Notes under the pieces: generated by a model
The model's database searches: none
Told to the model about the DNA's origin: nothing
What the model saw: only the letters and a program-made list of their open reading frames with translations
Shown here: positions 1 to 6,524 of the stretch, one piece after another
How positions within the stretch are numbered: the first letter of the stretch is position 1
How the letters are laid out: each line of letters begins with the position of its first letter
Assembly (NCBI GenBank): GCA_958417755.1
Contig: CATZDY010000055.1
Coordinates: 1-16,885 of the forward strand
DNA length: 16,885 bases
Direction: 5' to 3'
DNA from: an uncultured Peptococcaceae bacterium
Lineage (GTDB): Bacteria; Bacillota; Desulfotomaculia; Desulfotomaculales; Desulfocucumaceae
Made by a program: the position numbers and the translations under genes

Positions 1-122
1 TACTTTATGGAAATAAAGGCATATCTTTGGATTTTATCTGTCTTTTTAGCATTTTATTTTTTCAGTATAAGATGGGTAGATAATGATAAAAAAATGGTAA
101 ACCAAATATTATCTTTCTGTCC

Positions 123-150
123 GGGCGAACTATTAGGTTCGCCCTTTGTT
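123..150 (+). terminator. Rho-independent terminator
   Basis: GGGCGAAC (123-130) pairs perfectly with GTTCGCCC (137-144) around a 6-base loop, followed by TTTGTTGTGT. The stem is GC-rich, but the U-tract is imperfect. It probably ends a transcript entering from the left, outside the window. Confidence 0.65.
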
Positions 151-247
151 GTGTCATAGAAACAATGATTTGCAAGGCGTGCGTTATAAGAAACCTGCTT
201 TCATATACTCATGTGAATTGCCATTGTAGCGAACTTATAAAAAATAG

Positions 248-276
248 TTGACAAAACATTTCATATGTAATAAATT
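248..276 (+). promoter_or_regulatory. Sigma-A promoter of the ArsR operon
   Basis: A perfect -35 box TTGACA lies at 248-253. It is followed after exactly 17 bases by TAAATT (271-276), a 4/6 match to the -10 consensus. Transcription would start near 283. The spacer, -10 box and start region are covered by the palindrome at 254-295, so a protein bound there should block RNA polymerase. Confidence 0.65.
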
Positions 277-295
277 TATTACACATGAAATGTTT
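254..295. promoter_or_regulatory. 42-bp palindrome, candidate operator
   Basis: Left arm 254-273 and right arm 276-295 are 20-base inverted repeats separated by AT, with one mismatch (265 against 284). The inner 18 bases, 266-283, form a perfect dyad of TGTAATAA and TTATTACA. The outer arms are AAACATTTCAT (254-264) and ATGAAATGTTT (285-295). It starts directly after the -35 box and runs past the -10 box. The likely ligand is the winged-helix protein encoded by the second gene of the operon, acting as an autorepressor; this is inferred from position. Confidence 0.7.
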
Positions 296-317
296 ATATT
301 GCAAAGGAGGTGACTCT

Positions 318-566
318 ATGTTCACTGAGGATACAATTTTTGGCCTTGCTGGAATGGTCTTTGTCTTGGTTCTATGTAGTTTGAGTGTCATTATCATTGT
401 TAGTGCCATGCGTTCTTATGCTGATAAAAAATATAGGGAACAAGCAGAACAATATGAAAGGCTGGCCACAGATTTTTTAAATTTAGGCACAGAATTGAAA
501 CAAGATTTTGCAGCAATAAAAGCAAAGGTCTCTGTGATTGAAAGAATACTAAAGGAAGTGGAGTGA
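318..566 (+). CDS. Small membrane-anchored coiled-coil protein
   Basis: This 82-residue protein is not recognised as a named family. Residues about 8-30 form one strongly hydrophobic membrane helix. Residues about 35-82 are charged and heptad-like, suggesting a cytoplasmic coiled coil or amphipathic helix. The ATG at 318 was chosen because it follows a near-perfect ribosome site (AAAGGAGGTGA, 303-313). An in-frame ATG at 285 lies inside the operator palindrome and has no ribosome site. It is the first gene of a three-gene operon, and its stop shares one base with the start of the regulator gene. It may form a complex with, or signal to, the membrane protein encoded third, but this is only inference. 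Confidence 0.8.
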   Translation: MFTEDTIFGLAGMVFVLVLCSLSVIIIVSAMRSYADKKYREQAEQYERLATDFLNLGTELKQDFAAIKAKVSVIERILKEVE

Positions 567-916
567 TGAAAGAAAAATTTCCTACAACAAAGAAGCTGAC
601 CATTGCCTCAGGAGAACATTTGGTAAAAATTGCCGAAGCATTGGCCAATCCCTTGCGGGTTAAAATTCTTGGTGTTTTATTGAACCAGCGTTTGTATGTA
701 AGCCAGTTGGCCAGACTATTACAAATCAGTCGTCCTCTTTTATATATGCACTTACAAAAGCTAGAGACTGCTGGATTGGTTCAAGGACAAATGGAAATCT
801 CAACAGAAGGAAAGGCAACGAAATATTATGTTATCAATTCCTTTGTGTTGCACATTACCCCTGAAATAATTGCGCAATGGGCTGAGGAGATTCCTATAAA
901 AAAATCAAAATCATGA
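566..916 (+). CDS. ArsR-type winged-helix transcriptional regulator
   Basis: A 116-residue DNA-binding protein. Residues 20-40 (EALANPLRVKILGVLL) are the typical ArsR-family opening. The helix-turn-helix is at about 45-68 (VSQLARLLQISRPLLYMHLQKLE), followed by a beta-wing at 70-92. There is no cysteine, so the classic thiolate metal-sensing sites of ArsR, CadC and SmtB are absent; the inducer is unknown. The start is ATG 566, overlapping the upstream stop by one base (TGATG) with AAGGAAGTGG upstream; a GTG at 563 is a less likely alternative. It probably binds the palindrome at 254-295 and represses its own operon. The family call is firm; target and signal are inferred. Confidence 0.85.
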   Translation: MKEKFPTTKKLTIASGEHLVKIAEALANPLRVKILGVLLNQRLYVSQLARLLQISRPLLYMHLQKLETAGLVQGQMEISTEGKATKYYVINSFVLHITPEIIAQWAEEIPIKKSKS

Positions 917-924
917 GGACAGGA

Positions 925-1419
925 ATGAAGAAATTGAAGAAGCTTCCGCGAACTGGACAGAAATGGTTAAAATTGGTTCATATCTTGCTTATCAGCGGAT
1001 GGTTTGGTGCTGGCCTGGCCATGAATATGCTCGTTGTTTTGGATGACCAGGCCAGCTCAAAAGATAGTTTATTATTTTTATATCAAATCATTCTGTTTAT
1101 TGATATGAAAATCGTAGTACCTTGTGCCACAGGCACTGTGCTGCTAGGATTGCTGTATGGATTTTTTACGCCTTGGGGATTCAAAAAGTACAGATGGATA
1201 CTTTGTAAATGGGGTATTGCTTTGATAGTCATTTTTACTGGCTCCAACCTTACAGCAACTTGGCTCAAAAATCTCCAGCAATTGGTTGAACAACAAGGCC
1301 TTGCTGCATTATCAGATCCTACTTATTTAAATTTAGTACAAAATAATTTGTATTTAGGTATTGCCCAAATGATTTTACTGGCAGTAGCCACAGGCTTATC
1401 AATCTTTAAAAATAAATAG
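925..1419 (+). CDS. Four-helix integral membrane protein, DUF2269/CopD-like
   Basis: A 164-residue hydrophobic protein with about four transmembrane helices (roughly 15-37, 52-75, 86-106 and 142-161) and a basic N-terminus. The first helix contains a buried histidine in a KLVHILLISGWFGAG context, reminiscent of DUF2269/CopD-like membrane proteins; that match is from memory and is not certain. ATG 925 has GAGG at 915-918 as ribosome site. ATG 913, which overlaps the regulator stop by four bases, has no ribosome site. It is the last gene of the operon and is probably the effector controlled by the upstream regulator. No substrate or activity can be read from the sequence. Confidence 0.7.
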   Translation: MKKLKKLPRTGQKWLKLVHILLISGWFGAGLAMNMLVVLDDQASSKDSLLFLYQIILFIDMKIVVPCATGTVLLGLLYGFFTPWGFKKYRWILCKWGIALIVIFTGSNLTATWLKNLQQLVEQQGLAALSDPTYLNLVQNNLYLGIAQMILLAVATGLSIFKNK

Positions 1420-1453
1420 GGCAGGAGACAATGGCTTATACCATGCTCCTGCC
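1420..1453. terminator. Shared hairpin between convergent genes
   Basis: GGCAGGAG (1420-1427) pairs with CTCCTGCC (1446-1453); an inner ATGG/CCAT extends the stem. It begins one base after the + strand operon ends and lies 9 bases beyond the stop of the - strand nitroreductase gene. On the - strand it is followed by a T-rich stretch (CTATTTATTTTT). The + side has no clear U-tract. It therefore mainly terminates the nitroreductase gene and may work weakly in both directions. Confidence 0.6.
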
Positions 1454-1461
1454 TAACTCCT

Positions 1462-2022
1462 TTAAGCAATGGTGATGATATGCTCTGGATTCCCTTGATG
1501 AGGTTCTTTCCCTTTGGCAGCATGGCCAATGGAAATACCAATACCATATTCAAAACCATCAGGAAAGCCTAATTTTTTCTTTAAATCAGCTCCTTTTGCC
1601 CCTTGAAAAGCCATGCCAGGAAAACCAAGAATCACTGAATCAAGACCCATGGACTTGGCAGCTAAAGCCAGATTTTGTACTGCAATGCCAGCATCAACTT
1701 TGCCATAAGGGTTGTTAGTATCAATGGCAATGGCCACATATAGAGGGGCATCATAAAGGACTTTATTGTTTCTGGAAGCCAATAAGTCCACCACAGCTTG
1801 GTCCCCTTTGGCTACAAAATAATCCACCACAGCCTTATCAATTTCATCTTTTAGGGCTGGAGAAGTAATAAAGTAAAACCTTTGGTTTTGTTCATTTCTT
1901 GCTGTGGGCGCCGCCAGGGCAGCCTGTTTCAAAGCGGAAATCTCATCAGCAGTAAGAGGCTCTGGGGTATAATCACGAATGCTGGAACGAGAGGCAATGA
2001 CATCAAGTACAGGATTGTTCAT
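1462..2022 (-). CDS. Nitroreductase family FMN oxidoreductase
   Basis: A 186-residue protein of the nitroreductase superfamily: dimeric, FMN-dependent cytoplasmic NAD(P)H oxidoreductases of broad substrate range. Seen directly are the N-terminal FMN-phosphate-binding RSSIRDY motif (residues 12-18), the AALAAPTARNEQNQRFYF segment (about 34-51), the central VDAGIAVQNLALAAKSMGL helix (about 109-127) and the C-terminal GIGISIGHAAK segment. The length is typical of the short one-domain group. Start ATG at 2022 with GGAGGA eight bases upstream. It is monocistronic and convergent with the ArsR operon. The true substrate cannot be told from the sequence. Confidence 0.9.
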   Translation of the reverse strand: MNNPVLDVIASRSSIRDYTPEPLTADEISALKQAALAAPTARNEQNQRFYFITSPALKDEIDKAVVDYFVAKGDQAVVDLLASRNNKVLYDAPLYVAIAIDTNNPYGKVDAGIAVQNLALAAKSMGLDSVILGFPGMAFQGAKGADLKKKLGFPDGFEYGIGISIGHAAKGKEPHQGNPEHIITIA

Positions 2023-2496
2023 AAAAAATTCCTCCTTTTTCCTTAGTAGGGACTGTAAAGTTCAATGAAATTCAGGAAGTGTCAGCTTTTCTAGTACATT
2101 GATTTCATTAAAAATCTATGTACCTCCTTATAAAATACCAATCTGTGTTAACGCTTGCTCTTCTTTTCACTTCTATCTTTCATGTTTACTTTACAGAGCC
2201 TCTTGATAAGCCTATTATATACCTTTTGGTAAAAATTTTAAAATCATACCAAGAAAATCATTTGCCCCATTGTTATTTCACTAAACTCTATACAATATCA
2301 TTGCGAATAATTCTTTAGCACTTTATCTCTACATATAAGAGGTTAAAGAACCTGTCAACTAAGGTCCTTTAACCTCCTTTTATTTGAAATCGCAAGTTCA
2401 ATGAAACATGGCCTAAAGGTTTCATTTAGCTTTATCTAATTTTATAGTAAGTACATAAATTCCATTGAACTTACGTTATGGTAGTAATTGTTTGTC
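2023..2496. other. Non-coding gap between two leftward genes
   Basis: Positions 2031-2040 are the nitroreductase ribosome site, and its promoter must lie just to the right, though no convincing hexamer pair was found. A 66-codon open frame at 2118-2318 (+) has no ribosome site or coding character and is not called. The hairpin at 2339-2376 is the only strong structure. A weaker 7-bp inverted repeat ATGAAAC/GTTTCAT lies at 2401-2425, and GTAAGT/ACTTAC repeats lie near 2446-2474, close to the cotH-like stop. The short motif AAGTTCAATGAAA occurs near 2056 and again near 2394. Confidence 0.55.
2339..2385. terminator. Strong hairpin terminator
   Basis: GAGGTTAAAG (2339-2348) pairs with CTTTAACCTC (2367-2376). 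An inner ACCT/AGGT stem follows a one-base mismatch, and the loop is 8 bases. On the + strand CTTTTATTT follows; on the - strand only TTATATGT follows. The only supported gene reading into it is the leftward CotH-family gene ending at 2497, so it probably ends that operon. The better U-tract lies on the + side, however, where no gene precedes it. Confidence 0.6.
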
Positions 2497-4044
2497 CTAT
2501 GCTGCCGGTTCAGGTGGTTGTGCCTGTTCTCCAGGACCTTGTTCAGGGGGAAATCCTCCGGAACCTTTGTTCTGATTGATGGTGGTATTTCCTGTGGTAG
2601 GCAATTTCCCAGAAAGCTGTTGGCGAATATTTTCTGCCCGGTCTTTGGCATAAGTAACAATAGATATGTTACTGGTCATCGTCACACCACCACCAGGACC
2701 TCGTCTTTCGTCGCCATTTCTTTGTCCCATGGACTGTTCCGGTCTGTTCCCCTGGGAATTATCAGTAGGAGGTGCTGGGACATTGGCATGTTCTACTTCA
2801 GCGCCAGAAGGTGGGGGACTTTCCTGGGTAGAGTTTTCTTGCGCTTGGGAAGACGAAGCCTTGGCATATACAATGGCACTTTCAAATTGTTCCATAGTAC
2901 AGAATTTTGTAGGATCTGCCTCAACATAAGGCCGTATGGTATTGGCCAGTTCATTGACCCTGGATTCCATTTTATCCAAATTATCTGTCAGGGTTTCTAT
3001 ATAACCATGATATGTTTCCAAATATTCAGGCACTGCCAGTAAATTTTTAATCAAAGGGAGTGATTCTAAGGGATCTCCTAATACTGGCTCATCGATGGGA
3101 ATGGTTGTTTGATCGCCTCCGCCAAAACCGCCAAAGGACATATTGTAATCCCAAGGAATGACTGTAAACTTACCATTGTCTTCATACAAATAATAATTAT
3201 GATGCATATTGCCATTATAACTATCATAGTTCCCCAATACAGTATTAGCAGCAATATACATCAGAGCACTATTGACATCTAAAATTGATTCGATATCACC
3301 TTTTTCTCCAGCAGGCATATTATTTAAACGCTCAATCAATGTTTTCAAGCCATCTTTGGCATCATCATCACCCTTTTGAAGCTCCAAGGTATCATATTGT
3401 GAACCTTCTTCATAAACAAGGGTACTTCTTTCATTTGCTTTATACAGATTACCATTGGTATTGCCAAAGTTGGTCTCTAAAAAACTTTTGTCAATTGCTT
3501 CCACACAAAGATAGAAACCAAATAACTCGTCATTGATATATACATTGGCAAAGGAAGCCAGGGGTACCTTTGCTCCCAATTCTCTTAAAGCTTCATAACT
3601 CAGATACTCCCGCATATAGGATGGGTCAGAATACATATTGTTTAACACCAATTCATCCAGACCTGACAAGGTTTGATTTTTTTCATATTTTCCTAAGTTC
3701 AAACGAAAACTATAGCGATCTGAATCACTATCCGCAACAGCTCGTAGGGTCGTATTGCCTTTGGTCCGAATGGCGATGTTATGTAAAGTTGTATCACCAA
3801 TGGTAAGATTGGCACTATGATATTCTTCAGCAGTGGGATTATCCAACATATTTTGCCAATCTGCATCATCAATTTCAAGATAAATATCTAATACTGAATC
3901 TTTTTCAAATAGGGATGCATAGGTAGCTGTGGATGCGGTTTTAGCATCAGAATCAGTCCCTGAACCACAACCAGCAGCAGTTCCAACAAACAATGTACAA
4001 CATAGAAAGATGGCCAATACTTTTTTGGATAAAAACCTTTTCAT
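2497..4044 (-). CDS. CotH kinase family lipoprotein
   Basis: A 515-residue exported protein. Residues 1-26 form a signal peptide ending in a TAAGC lipobox with Cys26, so it should be lipid-anchored on the outer face of the membrane. The CotH fold follows: LDELVLNNMYSDPSYMREYLSYEALRELG (about 129-157), FGFYLCVEAIDKSFL (175-189), GNLYK (198-202), the NYDSYNGNMHHNYYLY segment (272-287) and the active-site-like IPWDYN (296-301). CotH proteins of spore coats are atypical protein kinases. Residues about 397-455 are a Pro/Ser/Gly/Gln-rich insert before the family's last helix, and the last 35 residues are Gly/Pro-rich. The ATG at 4044 follows AAGGGAGAA; a longer frame back to 4131 lacks a ribosome site and would bury the signal peptide. 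It lies 188 bases downstream of the DUF4956 gene. Kinase substrate unknown. Confidence 0.88.
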   Translation of the reverse strand: MKRFLSKKVLAIFLCCTLFVGTAAGCGSGTDSDAKTASTATYASLFEKDSVLDIYLEIDDADWQNMLDNPTAEEYHSANLTIGDTTLHNIAIRTKGNTTLRAVADSDSDRYSFRLNLGKYEKNQTLSGLDELVLNNMYSDPSYMREYLSYEALRELGAKVPLASFANVYINDELFGFYLCVEAIDKSFLETNFGNTNGNLYKANERSTLVYEEGSQYDTLELQKGDDDAKDGLKTLIERLNNMPAGEKGDIESILDVNSALMYIAANTVLGNYDSYNGNMHHNYYLYEDNGKFTVIPWDYNMSFGGFGGGDQTTIPIDEPVLGDPLESLPLIKNLLAVPEYLETYHGYIETLTDNLDKMESRVNELANTIRPYVEADPTKFCTMEQFESAIVYAKASSSQAQENSTQESPPPSGAEVEHANVPAPPTDNSQGNRPEQSMGQRNGDERRGPGGGVTMTSNISIVTYAKDRAENIRQQLSGKLPTTGNTTINQNKGSGGFPPEQGPGEQAQPPEPAA

Positions 4045-4232
4045 GAAACGTTCTCCCTTCTTGCTAAAACAAGTTTTTACATAAGCCCGAAAAAATAACT
4101 GGCATAATGTTTCAAAACATTTGTGATACAATTGATACAGTTTCTTTCATCAATTTTCATGCATCATTGATGTTTTATTGCTATTTTCTCGGACTCATGT
4201 GCTGCAAAAAAATCTATATAAAAAGTCTTTTT
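4045..4232 (-). promoter_or_regulatory. Gap upstream of cotH-like gene, possible internal promoter
   Basis: This 188-base AT-rich gap separates the DUF4956 gene from the CotH-family gene, large compared with the overlap seen upstream. It holds a compact 7-bp dyad AATGTTT/AAACATT (4106-4121) and a direct repeat TGATACA near 4124-4139. No strong terminator or clear -35/-10 pair was found. The CotH gene could have its own promoter or be transcribed with the two upstream genes. Confidence 0.3.
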
Positions 4233-4922
4233 CTAAAAGTCCGCCTCAGGACTCATAGAAAGGGTGACATTGAGATTTCCATTACGGCAACGAATGGCGT
4301 CCATAAATTCCTTTTGATTGATCTGGTTGGGCAATACCACAGTATAAACAAGCTCAAAAAGACTACCCAAATCCGTTGTACGTACTTTTTTCAAACAAAA
4401 GTCAGTGGTATATTGGGCAAATACTTCATCAAAAACATTGGGATAATCCAAATCTTCGGGAATGACAATTTTCAATAGCCTTTCTGATGATTGGGTAGCC
4501 CCAAACTTTGTTAAACTTAACACCACCATAAGAGCACATAAAATGATGGTAAACAAAGCAGCATACCCATAACTTCCAGCCCCGCAGGCTAAACCAGCCG
4601 CTGTACCAAATAGCAAGTAAGCAATATCCTTGGGATCCGCTGCTGCACTGCGAAAACGGATAATGGAAAATACACCGGCTAAACTAAAAGCCCAAGCAAT
4701 ATTGTTTCCCACCAATAAAATAATGACTGATATCACCGAAGGGACCAAAACCAAGGTCAGGGCGTAACTTTGCGAATATCTGCCCCATTTTTTTGATGTT
4801 TTCATGTAAATAAAACTGATCAATAATCCTAAAACAATGGTTACTCCTATGGTTAAAATTGCATTGCTAAGGGGTATTGTTGAGGCTGAACTGCTGGATA
4901 TGGACGTAAAGAATTCTGACAT
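4233..4922 (-). CDS. DUF4956 family membrane protein
   Basis: A 229-residue protein with a short Ser-rich N-terminus, about four transmembrane helices (roughly 20-40, 53-71, 75-90 and 105-137) and a soluble C-terminal domain (about 140-229). The segment AWAFSLAGVFSIIRFRSAAADPKDIAYLLFGTAAGLACG is the hallmark of DUF4956. The family is repeatedly found beside VTC-domain and CotH-family genes, as here; its biochemical role is not established to my knowledge. Start ATG 4922 has AAAGGAG about 10 bases upstream, inside the VTC gene, and the first 70 bases overlap that gene. A working inference is that it is the membrane partner or channel of the VTC enzyme, much as the yeast VTC complex couples polymer synthesis to membrane passage. 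Confidence 0.85.
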   Translation of the reverse strand: MSEFFTSISSSSASTIPLSNAILTIGVTIVLGLLISFIYMKTSKKWGRYSQSYALTLVLVPSVISVIILLVGNNIAWAFSLAGVFSIIRFRSAAADPKDIAYLLFGTAAGLACGAGSYGYAALFTIILCALMVVLSLTKFGATQSSERLLKIVIPEDLDYPNVFDEVFAQYTTDFCLKKVRTTDLGSLFELVYTVVLPNQINQKEFMDAIRCRNGNLNVTLSMSPEADF

Positions 4923-5659
4923 GGACTATTGGCTCCTTTCCATTTTCGTTGTTCTTGTAACATCAAACGATACTCAGTTCCGTACTTGGAAAAGCTTGTG
5001 GAATAAGTTTTATATTTGGCTAATAGTTTGGAAAGCCAAAGGGGAATTCTTCGGGGCGTCTTAACCTCCATCAACCACTGATTTTGCTCCAGCAGCTGTC
5101 TTCCATATCCGCCACTTTCTAGACGCAAATCATATCTTCTGCTGCGAATATTGGTATCAAAGGTAATGCGCAAATCTTTATTATTAACCCCAAAGAATGC
5201 TTCTCTATCATAAGCCAGGTAAAGCTTTGGTGATAACGCATAATGATTGAGCATATAGGTTATTTCATTTAAGACTTGCCTATTTATTTTTTGATTTACC
5301 AAGGGTTTTTGTTTGGTTTGTAAAAAATGATAAGCATCTTTTAATGACATTGATGTTCGGCGTTTATTCACCAAACCACAAACCTTCTTTTTGATTTCTA
5401 CATAAACAGTATCATCTATTTTTGGTGTACCATATGCCCTCAGACGTAGTTTTTCCTTATAACGTGGTTTACTCAAGGAAGTACGAATCAAATGATTATC
5501 AAATGTATCATAATATAAATTGCTAATGGTATAAAAACCGTATTTTTGATTGTAACTATCTGATTCCATATATTGCAACAATTCTTCTCTAATTTGATGA
5601 TAAATAGAAGTATCGAATAAAAATTTGTCTTCAAATCTATTGAATATCTCTTTTGCCAT
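4853..5659 (-). CDS. VTC-domain polyphosphate polymerase-like protein
   Basis: A 268-residue soluble protein with a VTC domain, the triphosphate-tunnel fold used by yeast Vtc4 to make polyphosphate from ATP. Tunnel residues are visible in order: FEDKF with Lys12, KLRLRAYG with Arg72/Arg74, YVEIKKK with Glu88/Lys90, YDREAF with Arg152, RITFD, MEVKT with Glu198/Lys200 and SFSKYGTEYR with Lys225. All expected basic and acidic positions seem present, so catalysis is plausible. Start ATG 5659 with AAAGGAGA upstream. Residues 240-268 look like an extra tail, forced by the 70-base overlap with the next gene. It is first in a leftward operon and divergent from a two-component system. The product (polyphosphate) is inferred from family membership. 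Confidence 0.87.
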   Translation of the reverse strand: MAKEIFNRFEDKFLFDTSIYHQIREELLQYMESDSYNQKYGFYTISNLYYDTFDNHLIRTSLSKPRYKEKLRLRAYGTPKIDDTVYVEIKKKVCGLVNKRRTSMSLKDAYHFLQTKQKPLVNQKINRQVLNEITYMLNHYALSPKLYLAYDREAFFGVNNKDLRITFDTNIRSRRYDLRLESGGYGRQLLEQNQWLMEVKTPRRIPLWLSKLLAKYKTYSTSFSKYGTEYRLMLQEQRKWKGANSPCQNSLRPYPAVQPQQYPLAMQF

Positions 5660-5699
5660 TTTGATTCTCCTTTCTGTTATTATGTCTTGCCCTGCAATT

Positions 5700-5732
5700 A
5701 CTTTACAAAATAAACCTTAAAGAAATCTTAAG
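5700..5732 (-). promoter_or_regulatory. CTTAA direct repeat and -10 box of VTC operon
   Basis: CTTAA occurs at 5716-5720 and again at 5727-5731, exactly 11 bases apart, within CTTAAAGAAATCTTAAG. One-turn-spaced direct repeats are the usual binding pattern of OmpR/PhoB-type response regulators. On the - strand a -10-like TAAAGT (5705 to 5700) lies about 10 bases past the repeat, so the repeat would cover the -35 position. That arrangement fits activation by the response regulator encoded divergently from 5841. Confidence 0.5.
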
Positions 5733-5781
5733 TAATGAGGGTGGACAAGAATTTTAAAATATATTTTTATTTTTAATTTTC

Positions 5782-5827
5782 ATTCAATCAAAATATGTTA
5801 CAGTAATAAAACAGAAATAGATTGAAT
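5782..5827. repeat. 8-bp inverted repeat upstream of response regulator
   Basis: ATTCAATC (5782-5789) and GATTGAAT (5820-5827) are perfect inverted repeats 30 bases apart. The right copy touches the ribosome site of the response-regulator gene (from 5828). They may be regulator half-sites or a leader hairpin. The flanking DNA is very AT-rich, so chance is possible. Confidence 0.35.
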
Positions 5828-5840
5828 AGAGGTGGAGATT

Positions 5841-6524
5841 ATGCGCATTCTTGTGGTTGAAGATGAACTATATCTGGCTGAGGCATTGACCCAAATACTT
5901 AAAAAACAGAATTATACTGTTGATGCGGTTTATGACGGAATGAAAGGTTTGGATTGCGCCTTAAGCGGCATCTATGACCTCATTGTTTTGGATATCATGC
6001 TGCCCCAAATGGATGGGTTACGTGTATTGAGCAATTTACGGCAAGAGGATAAGACAACCCCTGTTATTTTATTGACTGCCAAAAGTGATATCACCGATAA
6101 AGTGACAGGACTTGACGCCGGGGCAGATGATTATCTTCCCAAACCCTTTGCCACAGAAGAGCTATTGGCTCGAATTCGTGCCATGACCAGACGCCGGGGC
6201 GTCATTATGCCAGAGGGGGAACTTGCTATAGGGGATATTATCTTGCAAACCAACCAATTAAAGTTACTATGCAAAGATAAATTCGTAAAGCTTACTTTAA
6301 AAGAGAGTGAACTTTTGGAACTGCTAATTCGCAGACAAGGCATGGTATCTCCAAAAGAATTGATCATTGAAAAGCTGTGGGGCTATGATTCTGATGCTGA
6401 ATACAACAATGTGGAAGTATATATTTCCTTTTTACGCAAAAAGCTGGGGTATTTGGCTTCCAGTGTATGCATCCATACCATACGGGGCATAGGATATATG
6501 TTGGAGGAACAAAGCAATGTTTAA
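5841..6524 (+). CDS. OmpR/PhoB-family response regulator
   Basis: A 227-residue two-domain regulator. The receiver domain (1-118) has the acidic pair Glu7/Asp8, the phosphoacceptor Asp51 in LIVLDIMLP, Thr80 and Lys102 in YLPKPF. The winged-helix output domain (about 128-225) shows LTLKESELLELLIRRQG and the ending VEVYISFLRKKLG...IHTIRGIGYML. Start ATG 5841 with AGAGGTGGAG upstream; an earlier in-frame GTG at 5832 lies within that ribosome site. The stop overlaps the kinase gene by 8 bases. Because it is divergent from the VTC/DUF4956/CotH operon, and an 11-bp direct repeat lies between them, that operon is a likely target. Confidence 0.95.
   Translation: MRILVVEDELYLAEALTQILKKQNYTVDAVYDGMKGLDCALSGIYDLIVLDIMLPQMDGLRVLSNLRQEDKTTPVILLTAKSDITDKVTGLDAGADDYLPKPFATEELLARIRAMTRRRGVIMPEGELAIGDIILQTNQLKLLCKDKFVKLTLKESELLELLIRRQGMVSPKELIIEKLWGYDSDAEYNNVEVYISFLRKKLGYLASSVCIHTIRGIGYMLEEQSNV

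Larger units (their letters stand above)
1..317. other. Leader region without a supported gene
   Basis: No complete gene is visible before position 318. Two + strand frames are open from the left edge. One runs to a TAA at 81-83 and the other to a TAG at 157-159; both would encode short hydrophobic stretches that could be the 3' end of a gene starting outside the window. The frame ending at 83 fits better, because the hairpin at 123-144 would then be its terminator. The frame ending at 159 would run through that hairpin. Positions 160-247 show nothing recognisable. The remainder holds the promoter and palindrome of the next operon. Confidence 0.4.

Noticed and set aside
1..159. Open frame from the window edge to 159 as a partial gene
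   Set aside because: It reads through the terminator hairpin at 123-144; kept only as a comment because the true upstream gene is outside the window.
285..317. N-terminal extension of the first small gene to an ATG at 285
   Set aside because: The codons lie inside the operator palindrome, close to the predicted transcription start, and have no ribosome site; ATG 318 has an excellent one.
2118..2318. 66-codon + strand open frame in the nitroreductase-CotH gap
   Set aside because: No ribosome site, no recognisable protein features and AT-driven composition.
2488..3042. 184-codon + strand open frame antisense to the CotH gene
   Set aside because: It lies opposite the Pro/Gly-rich 3' end of a well-supported gene, has no ribosome site, and its Cys/Phe/Arg-rich translation is typical of an antisense shadow.
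4106..4121. AATGTTT/AAACATT dyad upstream of the CotH gene as an operator shared with the ArsR operon
   Set aside because: Only a partial resemblance to the outer arms at 254-295; the conserved TGTAATAA core is absent.
4045..4131. 29-residue upstream extension of the CotH-family protein
   Set aside because: It would place the signal peptide internally; ATG 4044 has its own ribosome site and gives a normal lipoprotein start.
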